Shown here in pieces: positions 11,881 through 23,180 of a stretch of 64,000 bases of DNA. The translations under genes and the position numbers were made by a program. The notes beneath the pieces were generated by a model that was given only the letters and a program-made list of their open reading frames with translations, made no database searches and was not told where the DNA came from. Positions within the stretch are counted from its first letter, which is position 1; the number at the start of each line of letters is the position of its first letter. Source of the DNA: Isoetes taiwanensis (lineage: Eukaryota; Streptophyta; Lycopodiopsida; Isoetales; Isoetaceae); the NCBI GenBank assembly GCA_021234155.1, contig JAJEKV010000056.1, positions 7,032,618 through 7,096,617 of the forward strand, written 5' to 3'.

Positions 11881-12407
11881 GGTCCGCTGCACTTGGGACA
11901 TGGTCGAAAGCAAACCGCATTTGAAAACACGAGCAAAATTGTTTGGGATCACTTTCGGGTTCGCCAATAGATCGAAACTCGTTATTTCAGCTTCTCATGG
12001 CTCCCCATGCATGTTTAGAAATGGTCCACCTAGTTATCAAAGAAGTCGACTACGTTTTGGCCTCCAAAACGTAAACCCCGCGGCGCTGCTAGGTTATTGT
12101 AGGGTTTACGCTATGGAGGTCGAGTTTTATTCAGGCCACTTGAGGCATGGTCGAAGAAGCCGCAGTTGAAAACAAGAAGCAATAGAAACTCGGCGAAATG
12201 GGGTTTGGATTTATCCTCCTCCCAAAGGTCGCAATTAGAAGTCAAAAACATTTTGTAGTAGCAAATTTTTCTCTGAAATGATTCGGGATCGCCAATAGAT
12301 CCAAAGTCTGTTATTTCAGGCCATGCCATGGCTCGCATGCATGTTCGAAAAAGGTACACCGGATCCCAAGTGCAATCGACCCGCTTTTGGCCTCCACAAC
12401 GTAAACC
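11881..12407. repeat. Rearranged repeat remnants in the foldback loop
   Basis: Two related blocks, each with TTCGGGTTCGCCAATAGATC or TTCGGGATCGCCAATAGATC, then GTTATTTCAG and CATGCATGTT, occur at about 11945-12030 and 12280-12350, mixed with pieces of the 0.81-kb repeat. No gene is supported. Confidence 0.6.
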
Positions 12408-12815
12408 CTACAATGGCAAGGCAATGTGGTTTGCATTTTGGAGGCCATACCCCAGCCGATTGGACCGGGATCTTGCACAATGTCATGAGGTAGTGGGAGG
12501 GCATTGACGCCGAAGATCTGAGCCCTAAAACCTTCCAGTCCTGGCCTGGTTCGAGTTGGGGAAGTGTGTCAACGCTTTAAGTTCTTCAGATCCCTTTATT
12601 CTATTCTTGCCAAACTCCTCTACCAAAAATTTCAAAGGTTATCATATTTCTTGCATAGAGTCCTAGTCATCATGTCCATGTCACCACCATCTAGCCATGT
12701 CATCCAAAATTTGCCAACATCACCCAATAAAAAGACCAGAGATGGACATCTTTTCATTTTTGGCCTAGTCAAAACTTGGCCTTGCTTTCTTGGCATGCCA
12801 TGTCACCACTTGGAG

Positions 12816-14100
12816 TGCCACATGGGCTTCAACATGCCACCTAACATGCCAACGTGGCTCAAACATGCCAGCGGCTCCAACATGCCACCTAGGCTCAAAC
12901 ATGCCACCTAGGCTCACACATGCCACCTAGTCTCCAACATGCCACATAGTCTCCAATATGCCACCTAGCCTTAAACATTCCAAGGTGGCTCAAACATGCC
13001 ACGTGGGCTCCAACATGCCACCTAGGATCCAACATGCCAAGGTGGCTCAAACATGCCAAGATGGCTCCAATATGCCACACACGGGTTCCAACATGCCATC
13101 GAACATGCCAAGGTGGCTCAAACATGCCACGCTGGCCCCAAAGACTCCACCTAGGCTCAAACATCCCAAGGCCACCTAGGCCAACAACATGCCACCTAGT
13201 CTCCAACATGCCACATAGTCTCAACATGCCACCTAGGCTCCAACATGCCACATAGTGTCCAACGTGCCATCTAGGCTCCAACATGCCACCTAGGCCCAAA
13301 TATGCCAAGGTGGCTCAAACATGCCACGTGGGCTCCAACATGCCACGTGGGCTCCAACATGCCAAGGTGGCTCAAACATCCCAAGGTTGCTCAAACACGC
13401 CACCTAGACTCCAACATGCCACCTAGGCTCCAACATGACACCTAGTCTCCAACATGCCACCTAGGCTTAGACATGCCAAGGTGGCTCAAACATGCCACGT
13501 AGGCTCCAACATGCCACCTAGACTAAAACATGCCAAGGTGGCTCAAATATGCCACCTAGGTTCCAACATGCTCAAACATGCCTGTGGGCTCCAACATGCC
13601 ACCTAGGCTAAAACATGCCAAGGTGGTCAAAAACATGCCACCTAGTCTCCAACATGACACATAGTCTCCAACATGCCACCTAGGCTCCAACATGCCACAT
13701 AGTCTCCAACGTGCCACCTAGGGTTTCCAACATGCCACCTAGGCCCAAATATGCCAAGGTGGCTCAAACATGCCATGTTGGCTCCAACATGCCACCTAGG
13801 CTCTAACGTGCCAAGGTGGCTCAAACATGCCACATGGGTTCCAACATGCTAGCTAGTTGGCTCAAACATTCCAAGGTGGCTCAAACATGCCACAAGGGCT
13901 CCAACATGCCACCTAGGCTCCAACAGCCACTTAAGATGCCAAGGTGCCTCAAACATGCCACGCTGGCTCCAAATGCCACCTAGGCTCAAGCATGCCACCT
14001 AGGCTCCAACATGCCACCTAGGCTCCAACGTACCACCAAGGCTCCAACATGCCTAGGTGGCTCAAACATGCCACCTAGGCTCCAACATGCCACTTAAGTC
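12816..14100. repeat. 19-bp minisatellite, array 2 (about 68 units)
   Basis: This has the same 19-bp unit and the same orientation as array 1, with more variants (ACATAGTCTCC, CACGCTGGC). Its left edge abuts the right arm of the foldback unit; its right edge at about 14098 joins a degenerate piece of the 0.81-kb repeat. Confidence 0.95.
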
Positions 14101-14265
14101 GATGTTCTCGAGTCTATTAGAAGAGCCAATTTATGGATTAAGGAGATGCTCATTCGCTGCGGTGACCATATGGAGAGGACATTTGAGACAAACTACTTTC
14201 CGTAAGGTGTTAAGGGTCCGCCTTCAAGGCCAACACCGCCCCTCTAAGTGATATACTATGTTCAA
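14101..14265 (+). repeat. Degenerate fragment of the 0.81-kb repeat
   Basis: The order GTCGATGTTCTCGAGTC, GGACATTTGAG, TTCCGTAAGGTGTTAAGGGTCCGCC and AAGGCCAACACCGCCC parallels the conserved blocks of the tandem repeat at 9.1-11.9 kb, with deletions. Confidence 0.55.
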
Positions 14266-14389
14266 AACGACTAATGATTGTCTACTTCCACACCAGTCAA
14301 ATTTGCATTTTATGCCTTCGTGAAATAAATGTGCACGAAGCTTCATTTGTTATTATTCGACTTCCATATTAATTCGTATGATTCAGTTC

Positions 14390-14672
14390 CAAAGTGAAGT
14401 TTGTAATGTGGAATAGGCCTAACCTGCACCAATTTCTGCAAAATATGATAAACATTTACGAAATTATCTTGTTCACCGTTGTAGAGCGGTTAAACACAGA
14501 TGCTGCAATATACGTAGTTGATCCTTGTGAATTTATTTCCTGCAGATTGTTCAAGAACACTTGTTCAGAGGGCGGCATCAAGGATTTTATCAAAACATAA
14601 TGGAGATTTGAAGAGGATTATCATTGTAGATGATAATTCTTGATCTTAGAAATTGGTCCATTTATCTGCTTT
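14390..14672 (+). pseudogene. FCP1/NLI-type phosphatase domain relic
   Basis: One frame reads RPNLHQFLQNMINIYEIILFT, then AAIYVVDPCEFISCRLFKN. After a one-base shift near 14600 it continues GDLKRIIIVDDNS before a TGA. This is the core of the FCP1-homology (TFIIF-interacting CTD phosphatase/TIM50) fold: RPGxxxFL, YEIxxFT, DPxxxISxRLF, then DLxRxIIVDxxP. The N-terminal catalytic DxDxT block is not seen nearby; it would be on an upstream exon. A stop and a frameshift mark it as a broken fragment. The remaining frame (14630-14842) has no further recognisable motif. Confidence 0.5.
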
Positions 14673-14842
14673 CAATTGAAAAAAGATGCCAACACATAGA
14701 GGTTTCCGACAATCTCTACAAGTTAAATGAACGAGTGGTGCCGCTTCTCAGCTATAAAGTTTTTAATAATGTCAATTCATTGGAGGAGTATGGAGTAATC
14801 CCTCCGTTTTTGTTGCAGCAAGGTCGTTCGGACATACTCTAG

Positions 14843-15820
14843 AACTCGTCCGTCTCCATCGCTTTTGCTCGTCATCCAGTTTGACGTTCCCCATTAGGGG
14901 CAATTTGGCAATTTCTTATAATATAGGGGCATTTTCATAAGTATCAAGAAATATGGGACATTTTAAAACAATTTCCCTAGTATTTTTTGAGTTTAAATAT
15001 GCATCCAAGCAGTAGTTTAACCAATGGCTTAGATGGATGGCATAGATGTTGATCTCCGTCCTATTCTCTGATTGGCCCTTAGAATTGACGGTGGAGATTG
15101 GCGGTGAGATCAATGGCTAAGATGTCGATCCATGTCTTGTAATTTCATTGGTTGCCTGAGATTAACACTGCGACTTGTGTTTTTCCTTTCTCTCCCTGCC
15201 GCCTTGTGTTTTTCCTTTCCCTCGAATGGCTATGGCGCCTTCCAACATGGCGCCTTCCAACATGCACCTTCGAATGGCTATGGCGCCTTCCAACATGCGC
15301 CTTCGAATGGCTATGGCGCTTTTCGGCATGCACCTTGTGCATGCCGCCTCGCTTTTAGTGGTGATCCCACCACGATCCAGGCCCCGGTCACCGGGCCGCC
15401 TCCCCGGATTCGACCAGGCCATATGCCGCATGCAGAAATGCGACCTTGTAGCTCCTGCCTGGCAGACATCTGTATTCGACCGCTCCTTGTTCCCTCCAGA
15501 AAAATGCCTCTGCTTGGCTATGGCGATACCAAATCCGGCAATGGCGCTCTGCCCCTGCGGCACATGGAGTAGAGTATGCTTTTGGCGCCCATGAATACTC
15601 TGCTAGTTCCAGAAGCTGCCTGGATTCATATTTCGAAAGGGAATATTATTGGAAACAACTGATTTGGGGCTGGCTGAGGTAAGAGAATTCATTGAGCATC
15701 TGTCTTTGCGGTATACATCTGATTACAAATAACTGTTGTTTAGGGTTTCAGCTTCCAACCACAGGCGATTCTTACCGGATTTGTGAGCTAAAAGTTCTTA
15801 CCATCATCATCTTATCGTTG
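14843..15820. other. No supported gene; short 33-bp tandem repeat
   Basis: About 3.5 copies of a 33-bp unit containing CGAATGGCTATGGCGCCTTCC lie at 15224-15340. Overlapping frames on both strands here are by-products of the repeat. The sequence GCTGGCTGAGGTAAGAG near 15670 looks like an exon-donor junction but cannot be tied to a protein. Confidence 0.5.
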
Positions 15821-15823
15821 CAG

Positions 15824-15954
15824 CTGTCGATCCGTAAAGGGGAGTGTCAGCTGTCTAATCCTCTCGCCCATGATGATGGTATGCAAGAAGCAATTCAATC
15901 TAACAAGTTTCTCTCTCGGCAAGCTACTGATGATATGCAAGGATATCCAAATCT
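15824..15954 (+). CDS. Possible internal exon, unrecognised
   Basis: A 131-nt open segment is bounded by a good acceptor (CGTTGCAG) and a good donor (GTGAGT). It encodes a polar stretch including RKGECQLSNPLAHDDGMQE. No family is recognised and neighbouring exons are not identified, so this could equally be a non-coding exon or chance. Confidence 0.25.
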
Positions 15955-17309
15955 GTGAGTACAGAGGTCGCCTTGATTACAAATATTTTAGATTGTACTT
16001 GTTTTACCTGTCTTCTTTGTTCGTCGACCTAGTTCAGGACACAAATATCCAAATATTTGAACTGTGTCAAGTATTTTTTGCACGAATAAAGAATTTGAAG
16101 TTTGATCATATCGTCATTTCTGTTCTTGGCGTATAGAAACGCCGTTCAATATAGCTCTGAGAATTAACTGGACTCCTATATGCTCGGGGTTTCATATATA
16201 GCTCTGTCTGCTACTCGACGGGCCATCTCTGTGTTAAAATTTTGATCTCAAAACTCTGTTAAATTTCGATGTAACTTCTATTGCAATAATAATTTTGATT
16301 GTAACTTCTGATTGTTTTTCACAACAATAATTATTGAAATTTGGCCTCTAAAACACGCCTAAATTTAGTGAACTTGGTTGGGTTCAATTCCCAAAAGTCT
16401 TTCTTAGCTGGATAGGCTTAAATTGAATAAACAAGAAAGAATAATAAAATGATGGCTGATGTCATGTTTAAAATAAAATATGATTATATTGCCTTCTAGA
16501 TTCTAGTGAATACTGGATTTTTTTTTATTTTTTTTAAAATATATGCCACGTGTCATTACATAATTGGTTAGACATACTAAAAACAACATTTATTTTTTTT
16601 TATATGTCATAATAATGCTTTTTTATTTAAAAATAACTTTAGTAACTACATACCATATTGTGTAAAAACAATATACGAATTTTTTTCTCAAAAGACCATT
16701 GTAGATTTTTTTTTAAATTACCTATATTTTTATGAGGAAAACAATAATGGAAAACAATGGCACCTCTTAAAAACTACATATGGAGACAAGATATCAACAT
16801 ATAGAAAATTGGAAACATTTGAAAACAACAATTATTTTTAAAATAATACATATGAATTTCTTGAAAATTACATATCCTTTTTTTGGGAAAACAATGTCGA
16901 CTTTAAAAAACTACAAGTGGAGAAAACAAAACAACACAAGTGGAGATCACAAAACAACACATATTGAAAAGGAAAAAACAACTATTTTTTTTCGGTTTTT
17001 CACGTGTACTAATATTTAAACCTACATGTGTTTTTTGGAAGATAAACAACGCGTGGCTCCTTAAAAAAACAGCAGGTAAGAAAAAAACTACACGTCGAAA
17101 AAGTTCGGTAAAAACAACAGTGAAAAAAAGGACACGTTGACAAAAAAACAAAAAAGTGCCAGAAAAACCACCGTGGGATTTTTTTGCCAAAAAACCACTG
17201 TCTCTTTGTGCAAATCCGGATAAACGGGCCACGTGGACTTTTGGGGCCATTTTGGTGTTGTTTTTGGCATAAAACAACACTTCCGTACAAGTAAAAAACA
17301 ACTGTGGAC
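15955..17309. other. AT-rich intergenic DNA, no supported gene
   Basis: This is mostly A/T-rich, with repeated AAAACAACA-type stretches at 16730-17300. A pol III B-box-like motif GGTTCAATTCC is at 16381-16391. Frames on the minus strand around 16.9-17.4 kb are phenylalanine/lysine-rich by-products of composition. Confidence 0.5.
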
Positions 17310-19043
17310 CAAAATTCGGGGTCAGTGTGATGCTTATTGAACATAGTCGAAGTTTGAAACAAGACCTCTATATATGCTTTGTGGATTTTACTTCTGCTTT
17401 TGATACAGTACCACGCGAGCTTCTTTGGCAGCGCTTGCAGGCACTTGGGATTCCACAAGATCTTCAAAATGCAGTTTATCGGCTCTATGAAAGGGTTTTT
17501 GCTAAATTTCCAGCATCAGGTACTCAAATCACTAGCAATATTGGAGTTCGTCAGGGTTGCCCTTTATCTCCTACACTCTTTGGCTTGTACATTGATCAAT
17601 TGGAAGAATGGCTTGATAATCATGGCGGGAGGGTCCACATTTGGCACACTATATCATTAGGCAACTTATGTATGCTGATGATGTTTCACTTCGCACATAT
17701 CGCTTGCTAGTATGCAAAGAACATTTACATGCTCTCGATAGTTTCGTGGAGAACACAGTCTCAAGTGTTAATCCGCAAAAGACCAAGCTTTTGGTAGTTC
17801 AATCTTCTCGTCCACAATGTCCCCCTATGCACTATGATAGCCGCTGGTTGAAGTTGTAGATAGCTACAAGTATCTTGGTGTAGAATTACGTAAGAACACA
17901 CTTTGGGAACAAAGTGTATTACCAAGCGGGTGGTCACTGGATGGAGAGCACTCTATGCAATGCAAAACAATTGTTTTCGCTGCGAGAATTCATGATTGGC
18001 CACGGAAAGCCCACTTGTTTCGGGCTTTGGTAGAGCCTGCTTTTTCTTGTATGGTTCTCGAAGTGTGGGGGCACGCCATTAGTGCTAGTGCTTGGGAGAG
18101 CTTGGAGCGGGTGCAAAAGTCCTTTCTCACTTACGACCTTTTGAGTTAAAACAACGGTGCCCTATGCTATTCTTTTACAAGAGACGTGTTTTTGGCCTCT
18201 TCAACGTTACGCCATGAAGCACCATCTCCACTATATCTGCAAGGTGCACCACATGGATGATGTTAGGTATCCTGTTCTTGCACTTGCCATGGCTGAATCT
18301 CCTCAGCGTTTGAAACGATGTTGGAAAGAGCATTGCACTACATGGTTTGCCCGTTGGGCTGTGCAACGAAGCCTTTGCCTGATGCTTGCCAGTTCTGATC
18401 CTGAGCTTTTGCAACAATATCTTAATGGTCGTTTTTCTCAAAAGATATGGGACGCAGTTACTTTGGCCCAAGTGAAAACTGGTCATTATCATGCACACAT
18501 AAATCCCACTTTGGCACCAGGGCCCCAAGCTTATTTGCTTGCTTCATTGTCCAGGAACAAGCTTGTAGCTATTGCATCAATTCGCACGGGGTCCCACAGG
18601 CTACGGATTGAGAGACAGTAGATGGGAGCGCCGCAATTGCCGCGAAGAAGCGAGACTATGTGCTGTTGCGATTCACTGCCATGTGTTATTGAAGATGAAA
18701 GCCACACTCTTCTGAGTTGCCCTGCTTTTGAGATAGTCCGGAATCATTTTTCGACCTTAGCATTCCATTCCACGCTTCCACAACTTCTCAGCGCACCATC
18801 TGTGCATGACTTGGCATTATACATACTTGAGGTTCTAGATAAACGTCTGCAATTACTGAGTCCTCAGTAGTCATTATCTAAGCTTGTCTAGTATCATCAT
18901 TACTGCAAAGGTTTTTCCCTTGAAAACCTTTCGAGGCAGGGGTTTTTTAATCCTAGTAGTAATGATTGTACTAGCCCATTGTATGGGTCCCATGACCTAT
19001 TGGTCTCCGTGGACGTTAAAAAAACTATTTTATTCTATTCTTT
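17310..19043 (+). mobile_element. 5'-truncated LINE, second family (RT to 3' tail)
   Basis: The element starts inside reverse transcriptase: MLIEHSRSLKQDLYICFVDF and TSAFDTVPRELL (motif A), then NIGVRQGCPLSPTLFGLYID. A frame change follows with LMYADDVSLR (catalytic YADD), then KTKLLVVQSS, HLFRALVEPAFS and a CVIEDESHTLLSCPAF cysteine motif at 18680-18730. The 3' UTR has a hairpin-forming block (GGTTTTTCCCTTGAAAACC...GGGGTTTTTTAATCC) and ends TTGGTCTCCGTGGACGTT then an A/TTCTA-rich tail. It is frameshifted at several points and not functional. It is closely related to the fragment at 44.9-46.2 kb. Confidence 0.85.
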
Positions 19044-19590
19044 GAAGGGTGTCTTTCAACCAATAGCAAGCTTAGAAAATTTGGACAATAACATCTCTTA
19101 AGTTACTCCAATAACCTAAAATGTCTATAGCCTTGTGCTTAAGACACCAAGCAACAAGTTGCACCTCTTCTTCTTTTCTAAACATAGTAGGAGGACCACG
19201 AGATTTTGTCAAGCATAGGTCCATTTAAATATCTTCTGAGAGATAAGTAACCTTGGTTCGGGAAATTCCCCGAAAGCCTTATAAGCTACCGTGTGAAAAT
19301 GAAAATTGACAGTACTGTTTAGAAACAACAGGAAAATTTCCTGCTAAAAGTAGGCATTTTTTTTGGTACTTCCGGTAAAAATAGAGAGGGAGTTCATAGC
19401 TGGTAGACTGGTATAAATCCAGTAGGAAATCTTCGGAAGGAAATCGTCGGGAGAATATTCCGTCGATATTTTGTTAACGAGTCCTCTTGATAAGGACCTT
19501 CTCTGAATATAGTTTTATACTTATTTATTTGTGTTTGTTATATTTACTATCTTATCTACTATTGGGTTTTATCAAAAAAGGATATGTGCT
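19044..19590. other. No supported gene
   Basis: I see no supported reading frame, RNA gene or transposon end between the LINE and the 126-bp tandem repeat. Confidence 0.5.
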
Positions 19591-20230
19591 GAAGAAGGTT
19601 AGTAAATTTAATCAATACCCTCAACTCAATGATTGATTAAAATTAATGAATGTGGTTGTCATTTGTTTCGCGAAGAAGGAAAAACGAGTAGCAAAATTCT
19701 AACAAGATATGTGTTAAAGGAAGGAAGGAAGGAAGGAAGTATATTTTAACGTCCGCGGAGGCCAAACTTGACCTATGAGACGGTACATGCAGTACACAAA
19801 GCAGATAAAACCACACCAAAAAGGACAAATGCTACTATACAATGTGTCCCTACTACTGGGATGAAAAAACCCCCACATGGGAGGAAAAACCCTGGTAGTA
19901 GGCTCTCAGATCCCTTGTCCTGTAAGGGATTTTCTAATGGTAGAGACTTGCAAAATGTAGGATGCGAGACGTGCAACCATTGGCGAAGGTTAGTAAATTT
20001 AACCAATATCCCTCAACTCAATGATTGATTAAAATTAACGAATGTGGTTGTCATTTGTTTGGCGAAGAAAGAAAAACGAGTAGCAAAAATCTAACAAGAT
20101 ATGTGTTGAAGAAGGTTAGTAAATTTAATCAATATCCCTCAACTCAATGATTGATTAAAATTAATGAATGTGGTTGTCATTTGTTTGGTGAAGAAGGAAA
20201 AATGAGTAACGAAAATCTAAAATTCACGTA
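19575..20230. repeat. 126-bp tandem repeat, interrupted by a LINE tail
   Basis: Three copies begin GAAGGTTAGTAAATTT near 19594, 19985 and 20111 and share CCCTCAACTCAATGATTG and GTGGTTGTCATTTGTTT. Copies 2 and 3 are adjacent (period 126). Copy 1 is separated by about 265 bp of LINE-derived sequence. Confidence 0.85.
19718..19984 (-). mobile_element. LINE 3'-end (or SINE) insertion
   Basis: Read on the minus strand this has a hairpin block (GGGTTTTTCCTCCCATGTGGGGG, TTTTTTCATCCC), then TCTCATAGGTCAAGTTTGGC and CTCCGCGGACGTTAAAA, then a (TTCC)n tail. It is the same 3' end as the LINEs at 17.3 and 44.9 kb but with a different simple tail. It is inserted within the 126-bp tandem repeat. It could be a severely truncated LINE or a SINE sharing the LINE tail. 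Confidence 0.65.
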
Positions 20231-20800
20231 CATGAGAGCAAGCTCTTGTTTGTCAATTTTCCATTCGAGTTCCAGCAAAATCCACTGAGCTAGCTAATCA
20301 ATTATTCTACTACTTTTTATAGAATATTGTTTTTGTTATGGTGTGTGCTACAGTAGAATATATTCCTAAGATTGAGTTGAATAGCATCAAAGATGAGAAT
20401 AGAAGCTGAGATTAAATTTCAAGAGATGGAACATGCTCATCTTTGTGTCACTGAATAGTCTAAAAGAGATGGAAGACGTAGATTAGATATACATTTATAC
20501 AAAGAATTAAAAAAATGACAAAGATAGGCAGATCATAGAACTTTGGTAGCTTGCTTGATACTTTCAGGGCTTCATATTTCAACTAAGTATATTGTAAATA
20601 TGATATTAAGTATTAGTAAAGTATGTCCTCTCTCTAAAACTAGTAAGCTATTTGCTTAAAATAAGTTGCTCTTTTTGTGATCCTAGTAAAAGAAAGGGCA
20701 ATTCGAATTGTGCACTTAAGGGTATACTAAAGTTTGCTATGCACGAATAAGGGCACATCGAAATTTGCCCTTAAAAAAAAATATAGACCCTACCCTTATA
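20231..20800. other. No supported gene
   Basis: This is AT-rich sequence without a supported frame. Short similar phrases (CTTAAGGGTATACTAAAGTTTGC and AAGGGCACATCGAAATTTGCCC) at 20717-20775 suggest an old repeat. Confidence 0.5.
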
Positions 20801-21200
20801 AGTTAACTAGTTAAGGTGCCCAGCGTTGCTGGGCATAAGCTAAAAACCTGTAAATAATAAGGCAGCAATATCATTAAGGTTCAATTAGTTATCTGCTTCT
20901 ATGCCTCGATTTTTGAGCCCAATTAGGCTATTGAAATATTCTTTAAAAGAACCTTCTTATCTAGCCAGCAATCGTCCTCAAATGTATCATAGACAATAGC
21001 AACATTTTGTAGTGCTTAAGTCCCAACCATACTATCATAGTCATGTTATTACTATTCTAGTCTATAGTAAAAATGCCCACGTTGTCGGGCATAAATTGGG
21101 AGCCTATAAATGTTTTGGCCACAATGAGAAAAGCGTGCAATAATAATGGTGCCTAAAATTGTTGGGCTTTACTTGAAAACCTGTAGACGATACACGTGCA
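20800..21200. repeat. Hairpin repeat modules (GCCCAGCGTTGCTGGGC)
   Basis: A perfect stem-loop GCCCAGCGTTGCTGGGC lies at 20818-20834, followed by ATAAGCTAAAAACCTGTAAATA. A second copy at 21075-21090 (GCCCACGTTGTCGGGC) is followed by ATAAATTGGGAGCCTATAAATG. A third, weaker copy is at about 21150-21190. The shared order hairpin-ATAA-spacer-CCTRTAAAT shows they are copies of one repeat. Confidence 0.7.
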
Positions 21201-23040
21201 CACCTAAAACCACGGATCTTGGCCAACATGAATTTGGCCATCGGATTGCAGCATCAAATATTGACCGTTGGATCACTTTGGTTGAAGACACTTTGGTTGC
21301 ACCGCACAACTTTATCTTAACATTAACATATATAATTATTATAGGATGCTTCTATGATCACGACACGTTAGCTATTTTCGTGCGCAACACTTCTATTATA
21401 ATTTTTTTGACACGTTGCATTCTAAGGTAAAGCAAAGATCTGTTGGCTATGGCGTCCTTCGAGAATGTTGTGGCATCAAAACGGCTGCCCATAAGGGCAT
21501 ATAGCCGGATCGGCTTGCCCTAAAAACAACAGAATTTTATAATAGTAAGAAAGGACAGATGCAGCCTTGATTCTGTGACGGCAAGAATGCAATAGAAAAT
21601 CGGAGTTTTTTTATGCAGTATTAGCTAGGCTATGGCGGACGAATCCAGCCTTGAAACCTATTGCATAAATCAAAGGAATAGAAGAATGTTGGCTTTTCTG
21701 CTATTGCCATGAGGTTCTAGCTATGGCGTTCCACCGGCCTTCCTGGGGGGTGCGTCTTTCCTCCCGTTCTCTCTTGATCCTACAACGGCTGGTATGGTGA
21801 CGGCGGGTTTTAAGAAACATAGGGCTCTGGGCAGACAGATTTGAGAAGCTGAGAAGCGAGTCCGATCTTTAACTCAGAGACACAGAACCAGAGCTTCAAC
21901 ACAAAACAGAAAAACACAAACACCACAGGCATGGATTTCTTCACTAACGATTTTTTATACAACGGCTTTGGCCCATGAAATTTCTCTGAACTCCGACTTT
22001 CTTTTCCAAAAAAAGCTGGTTGCGAGGAGGCAACCATATTCAAATAAGTAGCTGTGAAGGAAAACCGGTAAGACCAAGATTAACATCGCCATACCCAGAG
22101 CTAAATGATCGGTTCTTTTGGCTTTTAATGTTCAAGCAAGGGCGAAAATAGAGAGAGCATCTGGCCATTATATACATGGGGCTAGAAATGAAGGAGCAAA
22201 ATCAACGTAGATTTGTGGATCTATGTGGGCTTAAACGATGATCAGAAACAGGGGATTTTTCTTGTGCCTAAATTATGAAAAGAAATAGGGGATTTTTCTG
22301 GGCTTGGCGATTTCTCTGGAGTAAAATGATCTTTCTCCATAGCCAAATCCTTATCTTCTTCAAATCCAGAACTACTTCCTGCTTCAACCGGAGCTGAAAA
22401 GGGGGAATATCATCCACCATTTCGCTCTCAGAATCCTTGAAAGACAAAACAATTTTATCAAGAAATTTTTCAGCAGGAGGAATGCAGACATTGAGAATCC
22501 TTTGAGGATCTCCGATGGGCCGGAAAACCAAATGGGAAGTAGCAGGAAATTTATTTCAAGCCTCTGCTATCAAACTCTGTCTTATTTGGTCATTGGCAAT
22601 TTTAGATGGTTCAGGGGTTTGATGCATTTGATGCATGTACTGTAGTCCACTTCCACGATTGCACCTTCATGGCCTTGCTTCCACAATTACAACTCCATCG
22701 CCTTGCTTAAACATAGGGTTATTACAAAATGCCAAAATTTGAGAAAAGCCGCACCTATCTTCTAAAGTTTCTAATTTACTATTCTTATATGCATTGTGAA
22801 ACAATCATTATTTGTTGCACTTCTACATATTATAATAATTACACAATAGTTTCTAATTTATAGTTCTTATATTTACACGATGGTTCAAACTTACTACTAT
22901 TATTCTTTTCAGTGATTAGAACATTTGGCATAATACCAAGCTTCATGATTTGATTATGGGATGCCAAATCTACGTGCATGTAAAATGTTTGATGTTTGAC
23001 GTGGAGAACATTCACATCAGAGTGCAATTTGAGAAAACAT
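21201..23040. other. No supported gene
   Basis: Minus-strand frames at 21810-22043 and 22268-22531 are open for 77 and 87 codons but show no motif and no splice partners. A short duplicated phrase (CCACTTCCACGATTGCACC, CTTGCTTCCACAATTAC) is at 22640-22700. Confidence 0.45.
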
Positions 23041-23041
23041 C

Positions 23042-23180
23042 TAGGAGGTAGAACACAACGTTGTTCTAACTTCGCATACAATTTCAAACCAATAAGTGAG
23101 TCACAGAAAACGTGCAGGAGGTAGAACACATTATTGCTCTAACTTCACACACATTTTCAAACCAATAAGTGAGTCAATGA
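23042..23180. repeat. 73-bp tandem duplication
   Basis: Two copies share AGGAGGTAGAACACA and TTTCAAACCAATAAGTGAGTC with a period of 73 bp (23042 and 23115). Confidence 0.8.

Larger units (their letters stand above)
8779..12815. repeat. 4-kb foldback unit with inverted arms
   Basis: The left arm (8779-9061 plus 9278-9400) and the right arm (12408-12815) are inverted copies; the right arm lacks about 216 bp present on the left. Examples are the AAGTGGTGACATGGCATGCC end at 8791 versus its complement near 12800, and CGAACCAGGCCAGGACT at 9045 versus its complement near 12540. Inside are about 3.4 tandem copies of a 0.81-kb repeat. The unit lies between two arrays of the same minisatellite in the same orientation, so it may have inserted into one array. 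No coding capacity is recognised. Confidence 0.8.

Noticed and set aside
8889-12504. Reading frames of 60-158 codons in the 0.81-kb repeats
   Set aside because: Frames differ between copies because of indels, so no protein is conserved. Ribosomal intergenic spacer was considered, but no rRNA is adjacent.
15132-15594. Overlapping frames of 130-146 codons on both strands
   Set aside because: They arise from the 33-bp tandem repeat and GC-rich flanks; no domain, and both strands are equally open.
16903-17467. Minus-strand frames of 132-152 codons rich in Phe and Lys
   Set aside because: Composition by-products of A-rich DNA overlapping the 5' end of the LINE on the other strand.
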